NCBI RefSeq assembly: GCF_003050835.1
Contig: NZ_QAOJ01000001.1
Location: 827,041 to 891,040, forward strand
From: Pseudomonas sp. GV071
GTDB taxonomy: Bacteria; Pseudomonadota; Gammaproteobacteria; Pseudomonadales; Pseudomonadaceae
Reading direction: 5' to 3'
Length of the DNA: 64,000 nucleotides
Below, in pieces: positions 10,073 to 17,818 of this stretch (positions are counted from its first letter, which is position 1; every line of letters begins with the position of its first letter). The notes beneath the pieces are model-generated. The model saw only the letters and a list, made by a program, of their open reading frames with translations, did no database searches and was not told where the DNA came from. The translations under genes and the position numbers were made by a program.

Positions 10073-10678
10073 TCATTTTGGACGTCCAGTAGCTCTGGCT
10101 ACCACATCAATAAGCGCGGCTAACGTGCCGGTCCCCGGTTTTTTACCGCTAGCCAGCCAGTGCTTTACTTCAACTAGAAATACTTGAGTCTCCCCATGCT
10201 CAATCGTTTCGAGTTGCAGGTCGAATCCACCATCCTTACCGGACCTAGTCAACTTCGTTGCGAAGCCGAGCTGCTCAAATACCTCGCGCATTACCCGCTC
10301 AATATCTCTCCATTCGACATCTCGGAGGCAACGTGGATTTTTTGCGATTTCAGATGCGATAGCTTTCATTGCCTCCCGAACGATCAGCTCAAGTCGGGGC
10401 GTTCCTACTGACCTTGGTTCAGCGACCTGTTCTGAGCGCTCGCTTAAGAAGCGTTTTAGCAAAGGCCGGCCATTTCGCAAGAACCCAATACGACCATCTG
10501 CTTCTAATTCTAAGGCCCTGCTCTCTTTGAAGCGCCAGCTACGCTCTTCAGGAGGAAGACATCCGTGGCAGTCGTACCTTAGTGCGGGTCTTAAACCTAG
10601 TGCTGTTACATCGGTAAAGCAGTAGGGTCCTCGCGGATCAGCATCAGGATTTTTGTATTTATTCTCAGTTGAGGGCAT
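10073..10678 (-). CDS. Mrr-like PD-(D/E)XK nuclease, probably truncated by an in-frame stop
   Basis: 201 residues. Residues 17-80 (GLRPALRYDCHGCLPPEE, then EADGRIGF and LLKRFLSE) resemble the linker of N6-adenine DNA methyltransferases that normally sits between their catalytic halves, yet no SAM-binding or DPPY motif is present. Residues 125-175 are a PD-(D/E)XK core of Mrr type: GKDGGFD (Asp149, Asp153) and VEVKHW (Glu170, Lys172). The domain is cut short at a TGA, with the rest of the fold in the same frame beyond it. Either a decayed restriction gene, a readthrough product or a sequencing error. The pocket is otherwise made of unknown genes. Confidence 0.65.
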   Translation of the reverse strand: MPSTENKYKNPDADPRGPYCFTDVTALGLRPALRYDCHGCLPPEERSWRFKESRALELEADGRIGFLRNGRPLLKRFLSERSEQVAEPRSVGTPRLELIVREAMKAIASEIAKNPRCLRDVEWRDIERVMREVFEQLGFATKLTRSGKDGGFDLQLETIEHGETQVFLVEVKHWLASGKKPGTGTLAALIDVVARATGRPK

Positions 10679-10810
10679 TTTGGTCTTAGATAACCCGCTG
10701 TTGTACTTAAGCTGAGGGTTCCGGGAGCGCCGCCCTCCTCGCTAACTGCAGAACCTTGCTACGCCCACTTTGAGTCTCCTACGATAATCCTGGATCTGAG
10801 AGGTACACCC

Positions 10811-10996
10811 ATGTCTGCCGAGAAAAGCGAAACCTACATGCGAGCCTTGGCCGAGGCTCGTTTGAAAATCCAACGCATGCAAACGTCGCCAAATTACCGA
10901 TCTTTTTTATCCGTTGCCGCTATCGAAGCATTCGCTGCGGTTGAGGGCTCGGTGTTAGCCGGCAAACCCTTGTCTCCACCTAAATACGAAGCCTGA
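10811..10996 (+). CDS. small hypothetical protein
   Basis: 61 residues, MSAEKSETYMRALAEARL onward, mostly helical, with no cysteines, signal or membrane segment. GAGAGG lies about 6 bases before the ATG, which supports translation. No family recognised. It is convergent with the XRE repressor gene at 11112. Confidence 0.45.
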   Translation: MSAEKSETYMRALAEARLKIQRMQTSPNYRSFLSVAAIEAFAAVEGSVLAGKPLSPPKYEA

Positions 10997-11072
10997 TCCT
11001 CTCGCTGTCCGTCTACGACAAAACTCGGCTCCAGTCGATAAAGCTTTCAAAATCGGAGTTTCACTTCGAACC

Positions 11073-11090
11073 GGCAGCTTTAAAGCTGCC
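11073..11090. terminator. 18-bp palindrome between convergent genes
   Basis: Perfect palindrome GGCAGCTTTAAAGCTGCC between the small gene ending at 10996 and the XRE gene ending at 11112. It would fold into a 6-bp GC stem with an AT loop in RNA from either strand. There is no T-tract, so termination is possible but unproved; a protein-binding site is the alternative. Confidence 0.35.
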
Positions 11091-11111
11091 ACCCTCCTCT
11101 CTACGCCTTGT

Positions 11112-11387
11112 TCAGAGCTCTGAAAGATCCTGCCTCACGACCTTGAACAGGTGATCTACGTCGCACGAATTCCCGCGCCTCAGATAGATCGCTGTAAGCA
11201 AACTGAGAGGGTGGACATCTAGCACTGATGCTAGCTGCTCCAGTTTTTCCAGAGTTGGGCATTTGACACCCCGCTCAAGGGTGCTCATGTATGTCCGACT
11301 GCTGACGTCGGCAAAATCCTCCTGGCTCAAATCTTTGCTCAAGCGAAATTGCTTCAACGTAGCTCCGACAGCCTTCTTCAATTCCAT
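11112..11387 (-). CDS. XRE-family helix-turn-helix repressor
   Basis: 91 residues. Residues 6-62 are a lambda-repressor-like HTH (LSQEDFADVSSRTYMSTLER, then the PTLEKLEQLASVLDVHPL helix pair). The C-terminal tail is short and has no sensor or enzyme domain, as in small phage-type or toxin-antitoxin repressors. It is divergent from the unknown gene at 11460 with only 72 bp between start codons, so it probably controls that gene and itself. Confidence 0.8.
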   Translation of the reverse strand: MELKKAVGATLKQFRLSKDLSQEDFADVSSRTYMSTLERGVKCPTLEKLEQLASVLDVHPLSLLTAIYLRRGNSCDVDHLFKVVRQDLSEL

Positions 11388-11425
11388 TTTGCTAATCCGG
11401 CAAAAGGAAAGATGAAGCCTTTTTG
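11387..11425. promoter_or_regulatory. candidate XRE operator: two overlapping inverted repeats
   Basis: TTTTGC (11387-11392) and GCAAAA (11400-11405) form an inverted repeat touching the repressor start codon. CAAAAGG (11401-11407) pairs with CCTTTTTG (11418-11425), one base longer. Overlapping dyads between a small XRE gene and its divergent neighbour fit an autoregulated operator. The assignment is inferred from position and symmetry. Confidence 0.4.
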
Positions 11426-11459
11426 CAATCTATAGGGCTACAATCTAAAGGAGTCGTTT

Positions 11460-11915
11460 TTGAGAGCCTTCTCCATGTTTCTTACCCATCAGAGTGCTGA
11501 AATCCCGATCAGGGCGTTGCTAGGGCGTGAAGGCCCACAGCATTGGAACTCGGTAGAAATATCGGGTGCTTGCCCGCTTTTTTTCGTCGAGTGGAGTGAA
11601 GGATCCGGCAATGATACTCGCAGCAGGCGCTGCCTTATTGGGTCGCTTGAGGAGTTTGAGAGAGTCGTCAAAGAGGTCGCGTTGCGAGGCCGAATCAGGT
11701 CCACCCAGCTACTCACGCCGCCGTACGTGAACAAAAGCACTGACTGGATGATGGAGCCGCTTGTCGAGGTGAGTGAAGGGTCTGCTGAAGACGACGACTA
11801 TCTGTGCGGCATCTATCGAGTCCTCAATGGGGACGTGTACGTAGAGTCCCCGGAAACCGGCCTTTCTGAATTAACTAAGCGGCGCCTCATATATCTAGAA
11901 AAAGGTGGGGACTGA
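11460..11915 (+). CDS. hypothetical protein with TTG start
   Basis: 151 residues if translation begins at TTG 11460, which has AAAGGAG at 11447-11453 only 6 bases upstream. The first ATG (11475) is 21 bases from that site, so TTG is preferred. The protein is acidic in its second half (EGSAEDDDYLCG), with one tryptophan-rich patch (FFVEWSEGSG), and no signal or membrane segment. No family recognised. Divergent from the XRE repressor, which probably controls it. Confidence 0.6.
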   Translation: MRAFSMFLTHQSAEIPIRALLGREGPQHWNSVEISGACPLFFVEWSEGSGNDTRSRRCLIGSLEEFERVVKEVALRGRIRSTQLLTPPYVNKSTDWMMEPLVEVSEGSAEDDDYLCGIYRVLNGDVYVESPETGLSELTKRRLIYLEKGGD

Positions 11916-12117
11916 GCGGCCACGCTAACCGATAGGGCGACAAGGAGCCTAGCCGAGCGGGTCATTCCACAATCATCGGCAACGTCGTTCGGGCGAAGGG
12001 ACTTCAGGTCTGCAAATTGAGCATATTTGGCGCATTGCAGCTATGGTGCGCAATGGAGAAATCGACGGAACGGGATCCTGGAGGTGGCCTTACACTCTCC
12101 AAAGAGGCTGTAACGCA

Positions 12118-12351
12118 ATGACTAAAGAAACGGACTACTGGATTAGCGAAGCCCAGACAACCTTTCGAGTCGTGAAAGCTATGGTGAAGGCAACCGAAGT
12201 CCTAGGCGACCGAGAGTTAGCTTGGACATGGATGCATCGACCTGCGCGGGGCTTGAATCGCCAGAAACCAATCGATCTCGTGCTGCGCAAAGATGGATTG
12301 GACGCCGTGCTTACATATCTCGAGCAAATAAAATACGGGGTCTACGTCTAG
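12118..12351 (+). CDS. orphan antitoxin, ParS/MbcA/Xre toxin-binding domain (DUF2384)
   Basis: 77 residues from the ATG at 12118, with AAAGAGG about 10 bases upstream; an in-frame ATG at 12043 lacks a clear site. Residues 25-77 match the DUF2384 pattern: VLGDRELAWTWMHRP, then GLNRQKPIDLVLRKDGLDAV and a terminal YGVYV. In known pairs this domain binds and neutralises a RES-domain NAD-degrading toxin usually encoded just downstream. No RES gene is seen here, and the usual N-terminal HTH is missing, so it looks like a solitary or relict antitoxin. Confidence 0.65.
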   Translation: MTKETDYWISEAQTTFRVVKAMVKATEVLGDRELAWTWMHRPARGLNRQKPIDLVLRKDGLDAVLTYLEQIKYGVYV

Positions 12352-12465
12352 CCTCAGCGATAAAGGCAGCGTTGTTATAGACTTTTTAGCATGAAGTAGC
12401 CGCGTTGATTATTCGGTAGCGACCGATCCAAATGATTTAGCGGCCCTAGACAGGCGGGATTTCAA

Positions 12466-12648
12466 ATGAAGAATCAGCGTGATGCGTTGACGCACGAAAC
12501 CTTTTTGATGGCGTCGTACGAGGCTCAAGCTCGTGCGTTGATGGGGCGTGGAAGTAAGCAGCAAGCGCGCATGTTTGAGGTAGCAGCTAAAGCAGGTAGA
12601 GATTTCGAACCAACAGGCTGGCTGGCCGGTCCTCCAAGAACTCGATAA
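12466..12648 (+). CDS. small hypothetical protein
   Basis: 60 residues, MKNQRDALTHETFLMASYEA onward, alanine- and arginine-rich and probably helical, ending in a tryptophan/proline tail. Its ribosome site is weak (GGCGGG about 8 bases upstream). No family recognised. It lies in the place where a RES toxin would be expected after the antitoxin gene but shows none of that family's R-E-S motifs. Confidence 0.35.
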   Translation: MKNQRDALTHETFLMASYEAQARALMGRGSKQQARMFEVAAKAGRDFEPTGWLAGPPRTR

Positions 12649-12950
12649 CAAGCCGTCTCCGGTTTTTGTCGTGGTCTTTGCCAAAGCCTTCACTCACTCG
12701 ATAAGCCTTTAAATAATCGTGCTGAACAAGCGCCATAAGAAGCAGCGAATTTGATCACTTGAAGTCGCTGCGTCGAGAACGCAGGAACTATAGCCAGCGG
12801 GTCGAATCGCGGGGGAAAATCGGGAATTCACTGCTCTATGTGAGATCAAGCCTGTACTCAGGTCCCGATGGCTCAAGGAGAATCGCTCGCGGTTTGATCT
12901 TACCCGGTCGATCATTGCTTGATGCACGGCTAGGAGATGGCTGTAGCGGC
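12649..12950. other. intergenic stretch, no gene recognised
   Basis: About 300 bp between the small gene at 12466 and the ABC-transporter terminator. The open frames here are short, lack ribosome sites and have no recognisable protein features. It marks the right edge of the accessory pocket. No direct repeat or tRNA end was identified. Confidence 0.5.
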
Positions 12951-12975
12951 AAAAAAAAACACCCCTTCCGGGGTG
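12951..12975 (-). terminator. rho-independent terminator of the ABC-transporter operon
   Basis: On the minus strand the 6-bp stem CACCCC / GGGGTG with a 4-base loop is followed by nine T residues (A-tract at 12951-12959 on the plus strand). It lies about 70 bp beyond the end of the substrate-binding-protein gene, the last gene of the minus-strand operon. Confidence 0.8.
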
Positions 12976-13047
12976 CCTCGCTAATCTCGATCAAAACCTG
13001 GGAGCTTCATTGATCGATTGGAACGACAAGTAAAGTAAAGGTATGTC

Positions 13048-14094
13048 CTAGCCAACGTATCCGAGTGACTTCGCAGCCTCTGCTAGCACGCTTGAGTCGA
13101 AGAACCTTTCGGGAGCATTGAGCCCTGAAACTCCGATAGCCTGGGCAAACTTGATCATTGCCGCTTGCTGATCTGGGGTTATGAGAAACGGAACACCGGT
13201 ATTACCAGCCTTGGCGAGCTTCAGGTTTTCAGCCAGCACTTGCTTTTGGTTTGCGGCGTCGAGGCCAAGATCGCTTCCGTCATTCTCGACTACCTGCAGT
13301 ACAGCTTTGTCGGGGTTCTCGGCAGAGAACGCTTGCCCCTCCAGTACGCCCTTGAAGAACGACACGAGTTGAGGACGGTTGCGCTCCAAGACGTCTCGCT
13401 TAACGGTAAAGATCGAAGAAGGTAACGGGTAGTTCATCTCGGATAGCATGGTCACGATGAAGTCTTTACCCCGGACCATACCCCTGGCTTCAAGCTCTAG
13501 AGGTTGGTTTGTGATGTAGGCCAAGTACCCTTCCCCATCGCCGGCGAACAACGAATCAGCAGTAAATCCGGTAGGGCGAACAGTGAATTCGCCTTGAATC
13601 TGGTTGTACGCGAGAAGCCCTTTCAGCTCTTCTTCCAAGGACGGGAATTGGATCAAAAGCGTTTTGCCGACGATGTCAGCGGCAGTACGGATAGGCTTTC
13701 CGGGCAACGAAATGATGCAACCAGGATTGACCGGAAAAGCCGCCCCGAGAATGACAAAGTCATTTTGCTTTTGAACGGCATTCAAGAACGGCGTCCAGAT
13801 GCATTGTCCAATCTGAGCCCTGTTGGCCGCGAGTGAAACCAAGGGATCTGGTGCTGAGGGCCCGCCGGGAATATAAGAAACATCTATCCCATGCTTGGCG
13901 AAATAGCCATTCGCCCGGGCGACAAAAATGTTGGAGAACTCCACATCTGCAACCCAGTCCAGGGCAACGGTCAGTGGAAAGGCTGAAGCTGCGAATGCCG
14001 TCTTTGAAAACGACATCGGTACGCAGGCAGCAAGGGCTGCCATCGACGTTGCCGACAAGAATGTCCGGCGAGAGAGTTTGGTTTGCTCACGCAT
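13048..14094 (-). CDS. ABC-transporter substrate-binding protein, NMT1/SsuA-like, Tat-exported
   Basis: 348 residues. The N-terminus has a twin-arginine motif (SRRTFLSA, residues 8-15), a hydrophobic stretch and an AFA cleavage region. The mature part is an NMT1/THI5-like two-lobed binding protein (LDWVADVEFSNIFVARANGY near residue 45). Relatives bind pyrimidine precursors of thiamine, sulfonates, taurine or other small heterocycles in the periplasm. It is last in the operon, about 100 bp after the second permease. A purine-like or related N-heterocycle ligand is inferred from the neighbouring deaminase and Tsx-like channel. Confidence 0.85.
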   Translation of the reverse strand: MREQTKLSRRTFLSATSMAALAACVPMSFSKTAFAASAFPLTVALDWVADVEFSNIFVARANGYFAKHGIDVSYIPGGPSAPDPLVSLAANRAQIGQCIWTPFLNAVQKQNDFVILGAAFPVNPGCIISLPGKPIRTAADIVGKTLLIQFPSLEEELKGLLAYNQIQGEFTVRPTGFTADSLFAGDGEGYLAYITNQPLELEARGMVRGKDFIVTMLSEMNYPLPSSIFTVKRDVLERNRPQLVSFFKGVLEGQAFSAENPDKAVLQVVENDGSDLGLDAANQKQVLAENLKLAKAGNTGVPFLITPDQQAAMIKFAQAIGVSGLNAPERFFDSSVLAEAAKSLGYVG

Positions 14095-14195
14095 AGGGTA
14101 AGTATCCAGATCGATTCATGAGGGCAGTCGATAGAAAAATTCTCGTGTGCTGTCTAGCGCAGCTTCGAGCGTTGCGGGCGATTCTGATCCCTACC

Positions 14196-14948
14196 CTACC
14201 CCCACCTCGCAAGGATCCTTGTGCAGGCACTTTGGGCAAGGGAAAGGAAGAAAATGGACATGACTGTTGAAAGGAGCGCACCACCGACAACCCTGTCAGT
14301 TGCGAAGTTGGCCATAGCCGAACGCAGTTGATACCCCAGGCCCTCCGATCCAATCAAATACTCAGCGGTCATCGCGCCGATAACGGATGAAGGTGCCGAA
14401 ATACCGAGCGCCATCATGAAATGCGGCACTGCTGCCGGTATGGCCAGGTAGCGGAGTTGTTGCCATTTTCTGGCGCCGAAAACCTTGAAAAGGCTTTCGT
14501 GAGAGTGCTCGACTGCATGCAAACCAGAGCTCACCGCGACAAATGTCGGCAGAAACGTCACCACAGTCACTACACACAGCACCGAAGACATTCCTGGGCC
14601 GAAAATTCGGGTGATGATTGGGATGATGGCGACCACGGGTATCGTCGCGAGCAGTAAGCTCACCGGAAGCAGCATCGATTTCAAAACGAAGCTGCACCAC
14701 GACAACAATGCCATGCCGGTACCCATGAGCACGCCCAGTAGCAATCCATAAACAGACGCTCTGAAGGTGACACCGCCTTCATGCAGGTACACATAAGGAT
14801 GGTCGATCACGTCCTGTAGCACAGAACCTGGTGACGGGAAGATTATCGCGTTGACGGGTAGTACCTGTGCCACCAGCGCCCAAGCGATGAAGACTAGCGC
14901 TACGGGCAAATTGGTCAGAAGCCAAGCTTTAGCAAATCGCGTCGTCAT
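14196..14948 (-). CDS. ABC-transporter permease
   Basis: 250 residues, about six membrane helices, of the BPD-transport inner-membrane family (SsuC/TauC-like). The cytoplasmic EAA-type loop that docks on the ATPase is visible near residue 155 (VFGARKWQQLRYLAIPAAVP). Its ATG overlaps the stop of the upstream permease (ATGA), a sign of translational coupling. The two different permeases would form a heterodimeric channel. Confidence 0.88.
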   Translation of the reverse strand: MTTRFAKAWLLTNLPVALVFIAWALVAQVLPVNAIIFPSPGSVLQDVIDHPYVYLHEGGVTFRASVYGLLLGVLMGTGMALLSWCSFVLKSMLLPVSLLLATIPVVAIIPIITRIFGPGMSSVLCVVTVVTFLPTFVAVSSGLHAVEHSHESLFKVFGARKWQQLRYLAIPAAVPHFMMALGISAPSSVIGAMTAEYLIGSEGLGYQLRSAMANFATDRVVGGALLSTVMSIFFLSLAQSACTRILARWG

Positions 14949-15703
14949 AGCATGATCCTCTTTCGAGCATATGCTTCAAGAGACCCGACAACGCCATAAA
15001 ATGCCAAGGCAAAGCACGCCACGAAGAGCATCGCACTCCATAGAAGTGGGATCTGAAAATTGCGCATAGCGCTCAGCATCATCAGCCCAAGTCCGCCTTG
15101 ACCACTGAACCACTCCGCCAAGACCGCGCCGACAACTGCAGCAGGAACGGCTTGTTTCATACCATTGAGAACCATAGGCGCTGCATAAAGGATGTCGTAA
15201 GCGAAGAAGCGCTGGTACTTCGACGCGCCGTAAACTTGAAATAGATCCACGTGCGTGGCGTTAAGACGCCCAAGCCCAGATAACGAAGCCATGTACACCA
15301 CGAAAAATACATAGATGGCGGCCAGAATTAGGCCAGACAGCTGCCCGCCCACGAGGATAATTAGGATGGGCGCAATGGCCACAGCTGGAATCGCATTCAC
15401 GAAGGTGACGAATCTGTCGGCACCTGACCGATAGAGTGGGAACAGGTGAACGAGGCTGCTGATCACGATCGCCAGCGTCACTCCGACTGCGTATGCGTAG
15501 AGGATGACTTTGGACGTTTTGCCCGTGGCCAGAAGTAATGTTTGCGCTACTCGCCGTTGAAATATGTACTCAACCACTGTTGACAGTGGAGGCCACGCCG
15601 GGCCGGCGAGCTGAAACGTTCCAACCAGTTGGATTGAGCCGATAAAGACAAGAATTCCGAGAGCAGCATAGAGGCGCTGGGCCATCTTTATATCAAGTGA
15701 CAT
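14945..15703 (-). CDS. ABC-transporter permease
   Basis: 252 residues with about six membrane helices and the permease coupling loop near residue 160 (QVYGASKYQRFFAYDILYAA). Its start overlaps the end of the ATPase gene by 11 bp and its end overlaps the next permease by 4 bp, so the three are translated as a block. It differs clearly in sequence from the second permease. Confidence 0.88.
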   Translation of the reverse strand: MSLDIKMAQRLYAALGILVFIGSIQLVGTFQLAGPAWPPLSTVVEYIFQRRVAQTLLLATGKTSKVILYAYAVGVTLAIVISSLVHLFPLYRSGADRFVTFVNAIPAVAIAPILIILVGGQLSGLILAAIYVFFVVYMASLSGLGRLNATHVDLFQVYGASKYQRFFAYDILYAAPMVLNGMKQAVPAAVVGAVLAEWFSGQGGLGLMMLSAMRNFQIPLLWSAMLFVACFALAFYGVVGSLEAYARKRIML

Positions 15704-16511
15704 TGTTCGCGGGCTCCAACAGTTCGGTGAGGTAATCCGTTAACTTATGAAACTCGGCAGTACGCATCAGATTCGATGAACGAGGACGTTCGAAAGGAAC
15801 GTTAATCACCTCTCGAACTCGCCCTGGGTTGGCCTCTAAAACAATAATCCGATCAGCTAGAAATATGGCCTCATCAACGCCGTGAGTGACCAATACCGTG
15901 GTGATTTTTTGCTCAGTCCAAATCGACTGAAGTTCGATATTAAGCTGCTTGCGGGTTACCGCATCAAGTGCACCAAAGGGCTCATCTAACAGAAGAAGGG
16001 ATGGATTAAGCATCAAGGACCGAGCGATTGATGCACGCTGTTTCATGCCGCCCGAAACCTGAGATGGTTTTGAATTGGCAAAGTGCGCCAGTCCAACAAG
16101 CTCCAGAAGTTGTTCAACTCTTTCATTGTCGACTGCCTGACGCGCCAGTTTAAAAGGCAAACCTACATTTTCTTTTATAGACAACCAAGGAAGCAATGCA
16201 TGGTCTTGGAACGCGACCCCGAGCCGGTGCTTTTTCGCCAGTTCTCGCGGTTCCTCTCCGCAAATAGTTACACGCCCCTGAGTAGGTATCTCCAGTGCTG
16301 CAATAAGTTTAAGCAATGTGCTCTTGCCACACCCTGAAGGCCCAATCAGCGCGACGAATTCCCCCGGACTAATTTCAAGATCAATACCCGCCAGTACAGT
16401 GGACGATACGCCACCCTTACCGCGATAAGACATGGAAATACCGTCAAGTTTTACCGCTGTCTCTGAATCCTGGTATCGCGTGGAGCCCTCTACTGACTTA
16501 GCCACAACCAT
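15693..16511 (-). CDS. ABC-transporter ATPase
   Basis: 272 residues with Walker A GPSGCGKST, signature VSGGMKQR, Walker B LLLLDEPFGALD and the switch histidine in VTHGVDEA. This is the SsuB/TauB/ThiZ-like ATPase type. I use the ATG at 16511, since AGGA lies 6 bases upstream; the GTG three bases earlier would be too close. First gene of the operon. A TATAAT box (16549-16554) and a TTGACT -35 (16574-16579) precede it, the latter inside the 18-bp MarR-type palindrome. Confidence 0.9.
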   Translation of the reverse strand: MVVAKSVEGSTRYQDSETAVKLDGISMSYRGKGGVSSTVLAGIDLEISPGEFVALIGPSGCGKSTLLKLIAALEIPTQGRVTICGEEPRELAKKHRLGVAFQDHALLPWLSIKENVGLPFKLARQAVDNERVEQLLELVGLAHFANSKPSQVSGGMKQRASIARSLMLNPSLLLLDEPFGALDAVTRKQLNIELQSIWTEQKITTVLVTHGVDEAIFLADRIIVLEANPGRVREVINVPFERPRSSNLMRTAEFHKLTDYLTELLEPANNVT

Positions 16512-16572
16512 CACTTTTCCTCACTACGTTTTTAACCGAACCGGAACGATTATAAGGGTGCCTAAACGATGA

Positions 16573-16590
16573 TAGTCAAGGCCTTTACAA
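16573..16590. promoter_or_regulatory. MarR-type palindrome, site 1 (ABC operon promoter)
   Basis: TAGTCAAGGCCTTTACAA, one of three copies of TTGTNAAGGCCTTNACAA in this module. It overlaps the -35 of the minus-strand ABC operon (TTGACT, 19-bp spacer, TATAAT), where a bound repressor would block polymerase. The MarR protein at 21186 is the likely ligand-controlled binder (inference). Confidence 0.75.
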
Positions 16591-16774
16591 AGCTTATTTT
16601 GAGCTCGCCCTGTGACCTCTTTGAAGTGCACTGCAATGACTCACTCCATCCTGTCTTTTGCACAAAACCTGTGCGCTGGGTCAATTTTAGAAAGCGATCG
16701 AAGGCGCCCAATCGGCCTGGACTAAAGCATCATTTACACTCCTAACCTATTGAAATAATGAACTTAAGATCTTT

Positions 16775-16792
16775 TTGTCAAGGCATTTACAA
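16775..16792. promoter_or_regulatory. MarR-type palindrome, site 2 (upstream of the Tsx-like gene)
   Basis: TTGTCAAGGCATTTACAA lies 76 bp before the Tsx-like start codon, with one change in the central CC. The 353-bp region between the ABC operon and the Tsx-like gene (16512-16867) contains sites 1 and 2 and no gene. Confidence 0.72.
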
Positions 16793-16867
16793 AAATGGCA
16801 CTGTCGTTGCTGTAGGCCTCCTTGCCCGATTTTGCGGGTGGCACTAAACCAACAAAAAGGAAGGAAG

Positions 16868-17641
16868 ATGAAATCTGCGTACAGCATTGCGTTCACGCTC
16901 GGTCTAGCTCTCCTATCAGCGGCAGCATCAGCTGAGGATTTGCTGCAGTGGCAGCAAACCGATGCCGCCTATCGATACGGAAAAACCAACAAGGTAACCC
17001 CGGAAATCGAACAGGTTTTCACCATCGAACAGTCAAGCGGTTGGTCCTTCGGCGACCTTTATTGGTTTGTGGACAACAGCTATTTCAACGGGGCAAGCGA
17101 TCCCATAGCTGGGCATTTCACCTATTACGCCGAGTTTTCGCCCAGGTTGAGCTTCAACAAGATTTTCGATAAGAAGTTCAGCTTCGGACCTATTACCGAT
17201 GTACTACTGGCCGCTACACAGGAGTTTGGCGAAGGACAAGTAGAAACCGCACTGCTGGGCGTTGGCGTAGACTTGGCTGTTCCGGGTTTCGACTTCTTTC
17301 AACTGAATATCTACCATCGTGATCCAAGTGGCGATCGAGACGGCGATACGTGGCAGATAACGCCTGCATGGGGCGCCACTTTCCCGTTCGCCGGATCTGA
17401 ACTTTTGTTCGACGGATATATCGACTGGATTCCCGACAACGACGAAACGTTTCACGCAAATTTTCACCTTGCAACCCAGCTGAAATATGACATCGGTCGC
17501 TTTGTGGAGTTTGAGCCGCGCAAGCTCTATGTCGGGTTGGGCTACGACTACGCCAAAAACAAATACGGCGTTAAAGACGGGGACTTTGGCATTGATGCCG
17601 ACCAAAGCGTGCTGCAGTTCGTCGCTCGCTACAACTTCTAA
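16868..17641 (+). CDS. Tsx-like outer-membrane channel
   Basis: 257 residues from the ATG at 16868, preceded by AAGGAAG. A Sec signal peptide ends near ASA (residue 21). The mature protein alternates polar and hydrophobic residues as a beta barrel and ends in a terminal phenylalanine (RYNF), the usual BAM signal. It belongs to the Tsx/OmpK family, whose members pass nucleosides or bases. It is divergent from the ABC importer and upstream of the deaminase, so it probably gives the same substrate entry to the periplasm. Confidence 0.82.
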   Translation: MKSAYSIAFTLGLALLSAAASAEDLLQWQQTDAAYRYGKTNKVTPEIEQVFTIEQSSGWSFGDLYWFVDNSYFNGASDPIAGHFTYYAEFSPRLSFNKIFDKKFSFGPITDVLLAATQEFGEGQVETALLGVGVDLAVPGFDFFQLNIYHRDPSGDRDGDTWQITPAWGATFPFAGSELLFDGYIDWIPDNDETFHANFHLATQLKYDIGRFVEFEPRKLYVGLGYDYAKNKYGVKDGDFGIDADQSVLQFVARYNF

Positions 17642-17730
17642 TACCGCAATTGCTGCTGGCTCAAGCAGCCTTGTATTCCCCTAGCTGATTGAATTCACAC
17701 TTTTGACAAGATAGTTGTCGGGGCTTGTGG

Positions 17731-17792
17731 CGCGCGGATTTTGGCTGGCGTTCATGTTTTTAATAATGACGGATATATCAAAATCCGCCGCG
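17731..17792 (+). promoter_or_regulatory. long inverted repeat in the leader of the deaminase gene
   Basis: CGCGCGGATTTTG (17731-17743) pairs with CAAAATCCGCCGCG (17779-17792), with one extra C, across a 35-base loop, ending about 27 bases before the start codon. A shorter dyad GACAA-GATAG-TTGTC precedes it (17705-17719). The first could form a leader stem; its function is unknown. Confidence 0.4.
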
Positions 17793-17818
17793 CCCTAACC
17801 AGAAAGAGAACACACCAC

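Noticed and set aside
12118..12648. Complete RES/Xre toxin-antitoxin pair
   Set aside because: Only the antitoxin-type domain is present; the 60-residue gene downstream is too short for a RES toxin and lacks its motifs.
12759..13013. 84-residue open frame on the plus strand after the small gene at 12466
   Set aside because: It runs through the hairpin and A-tract of the ABC-operon terminator and has arginine/serine-rich, low-quality composition with no ribosome site.
16573..16792. Sites 1 and 2 as arms of one large repeat or transposon ends
   Set aside because: Homology is confined to the 18-bp palindrome, is each time at a promoter, and recurs at 20946; there is no transposase or target duplication.
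17700..17818. Purine riboswitch in the deaminase leader
   Set aside because: The conserved purine-riboswitch core is not seen; only a simple inverted repeat can be supported.
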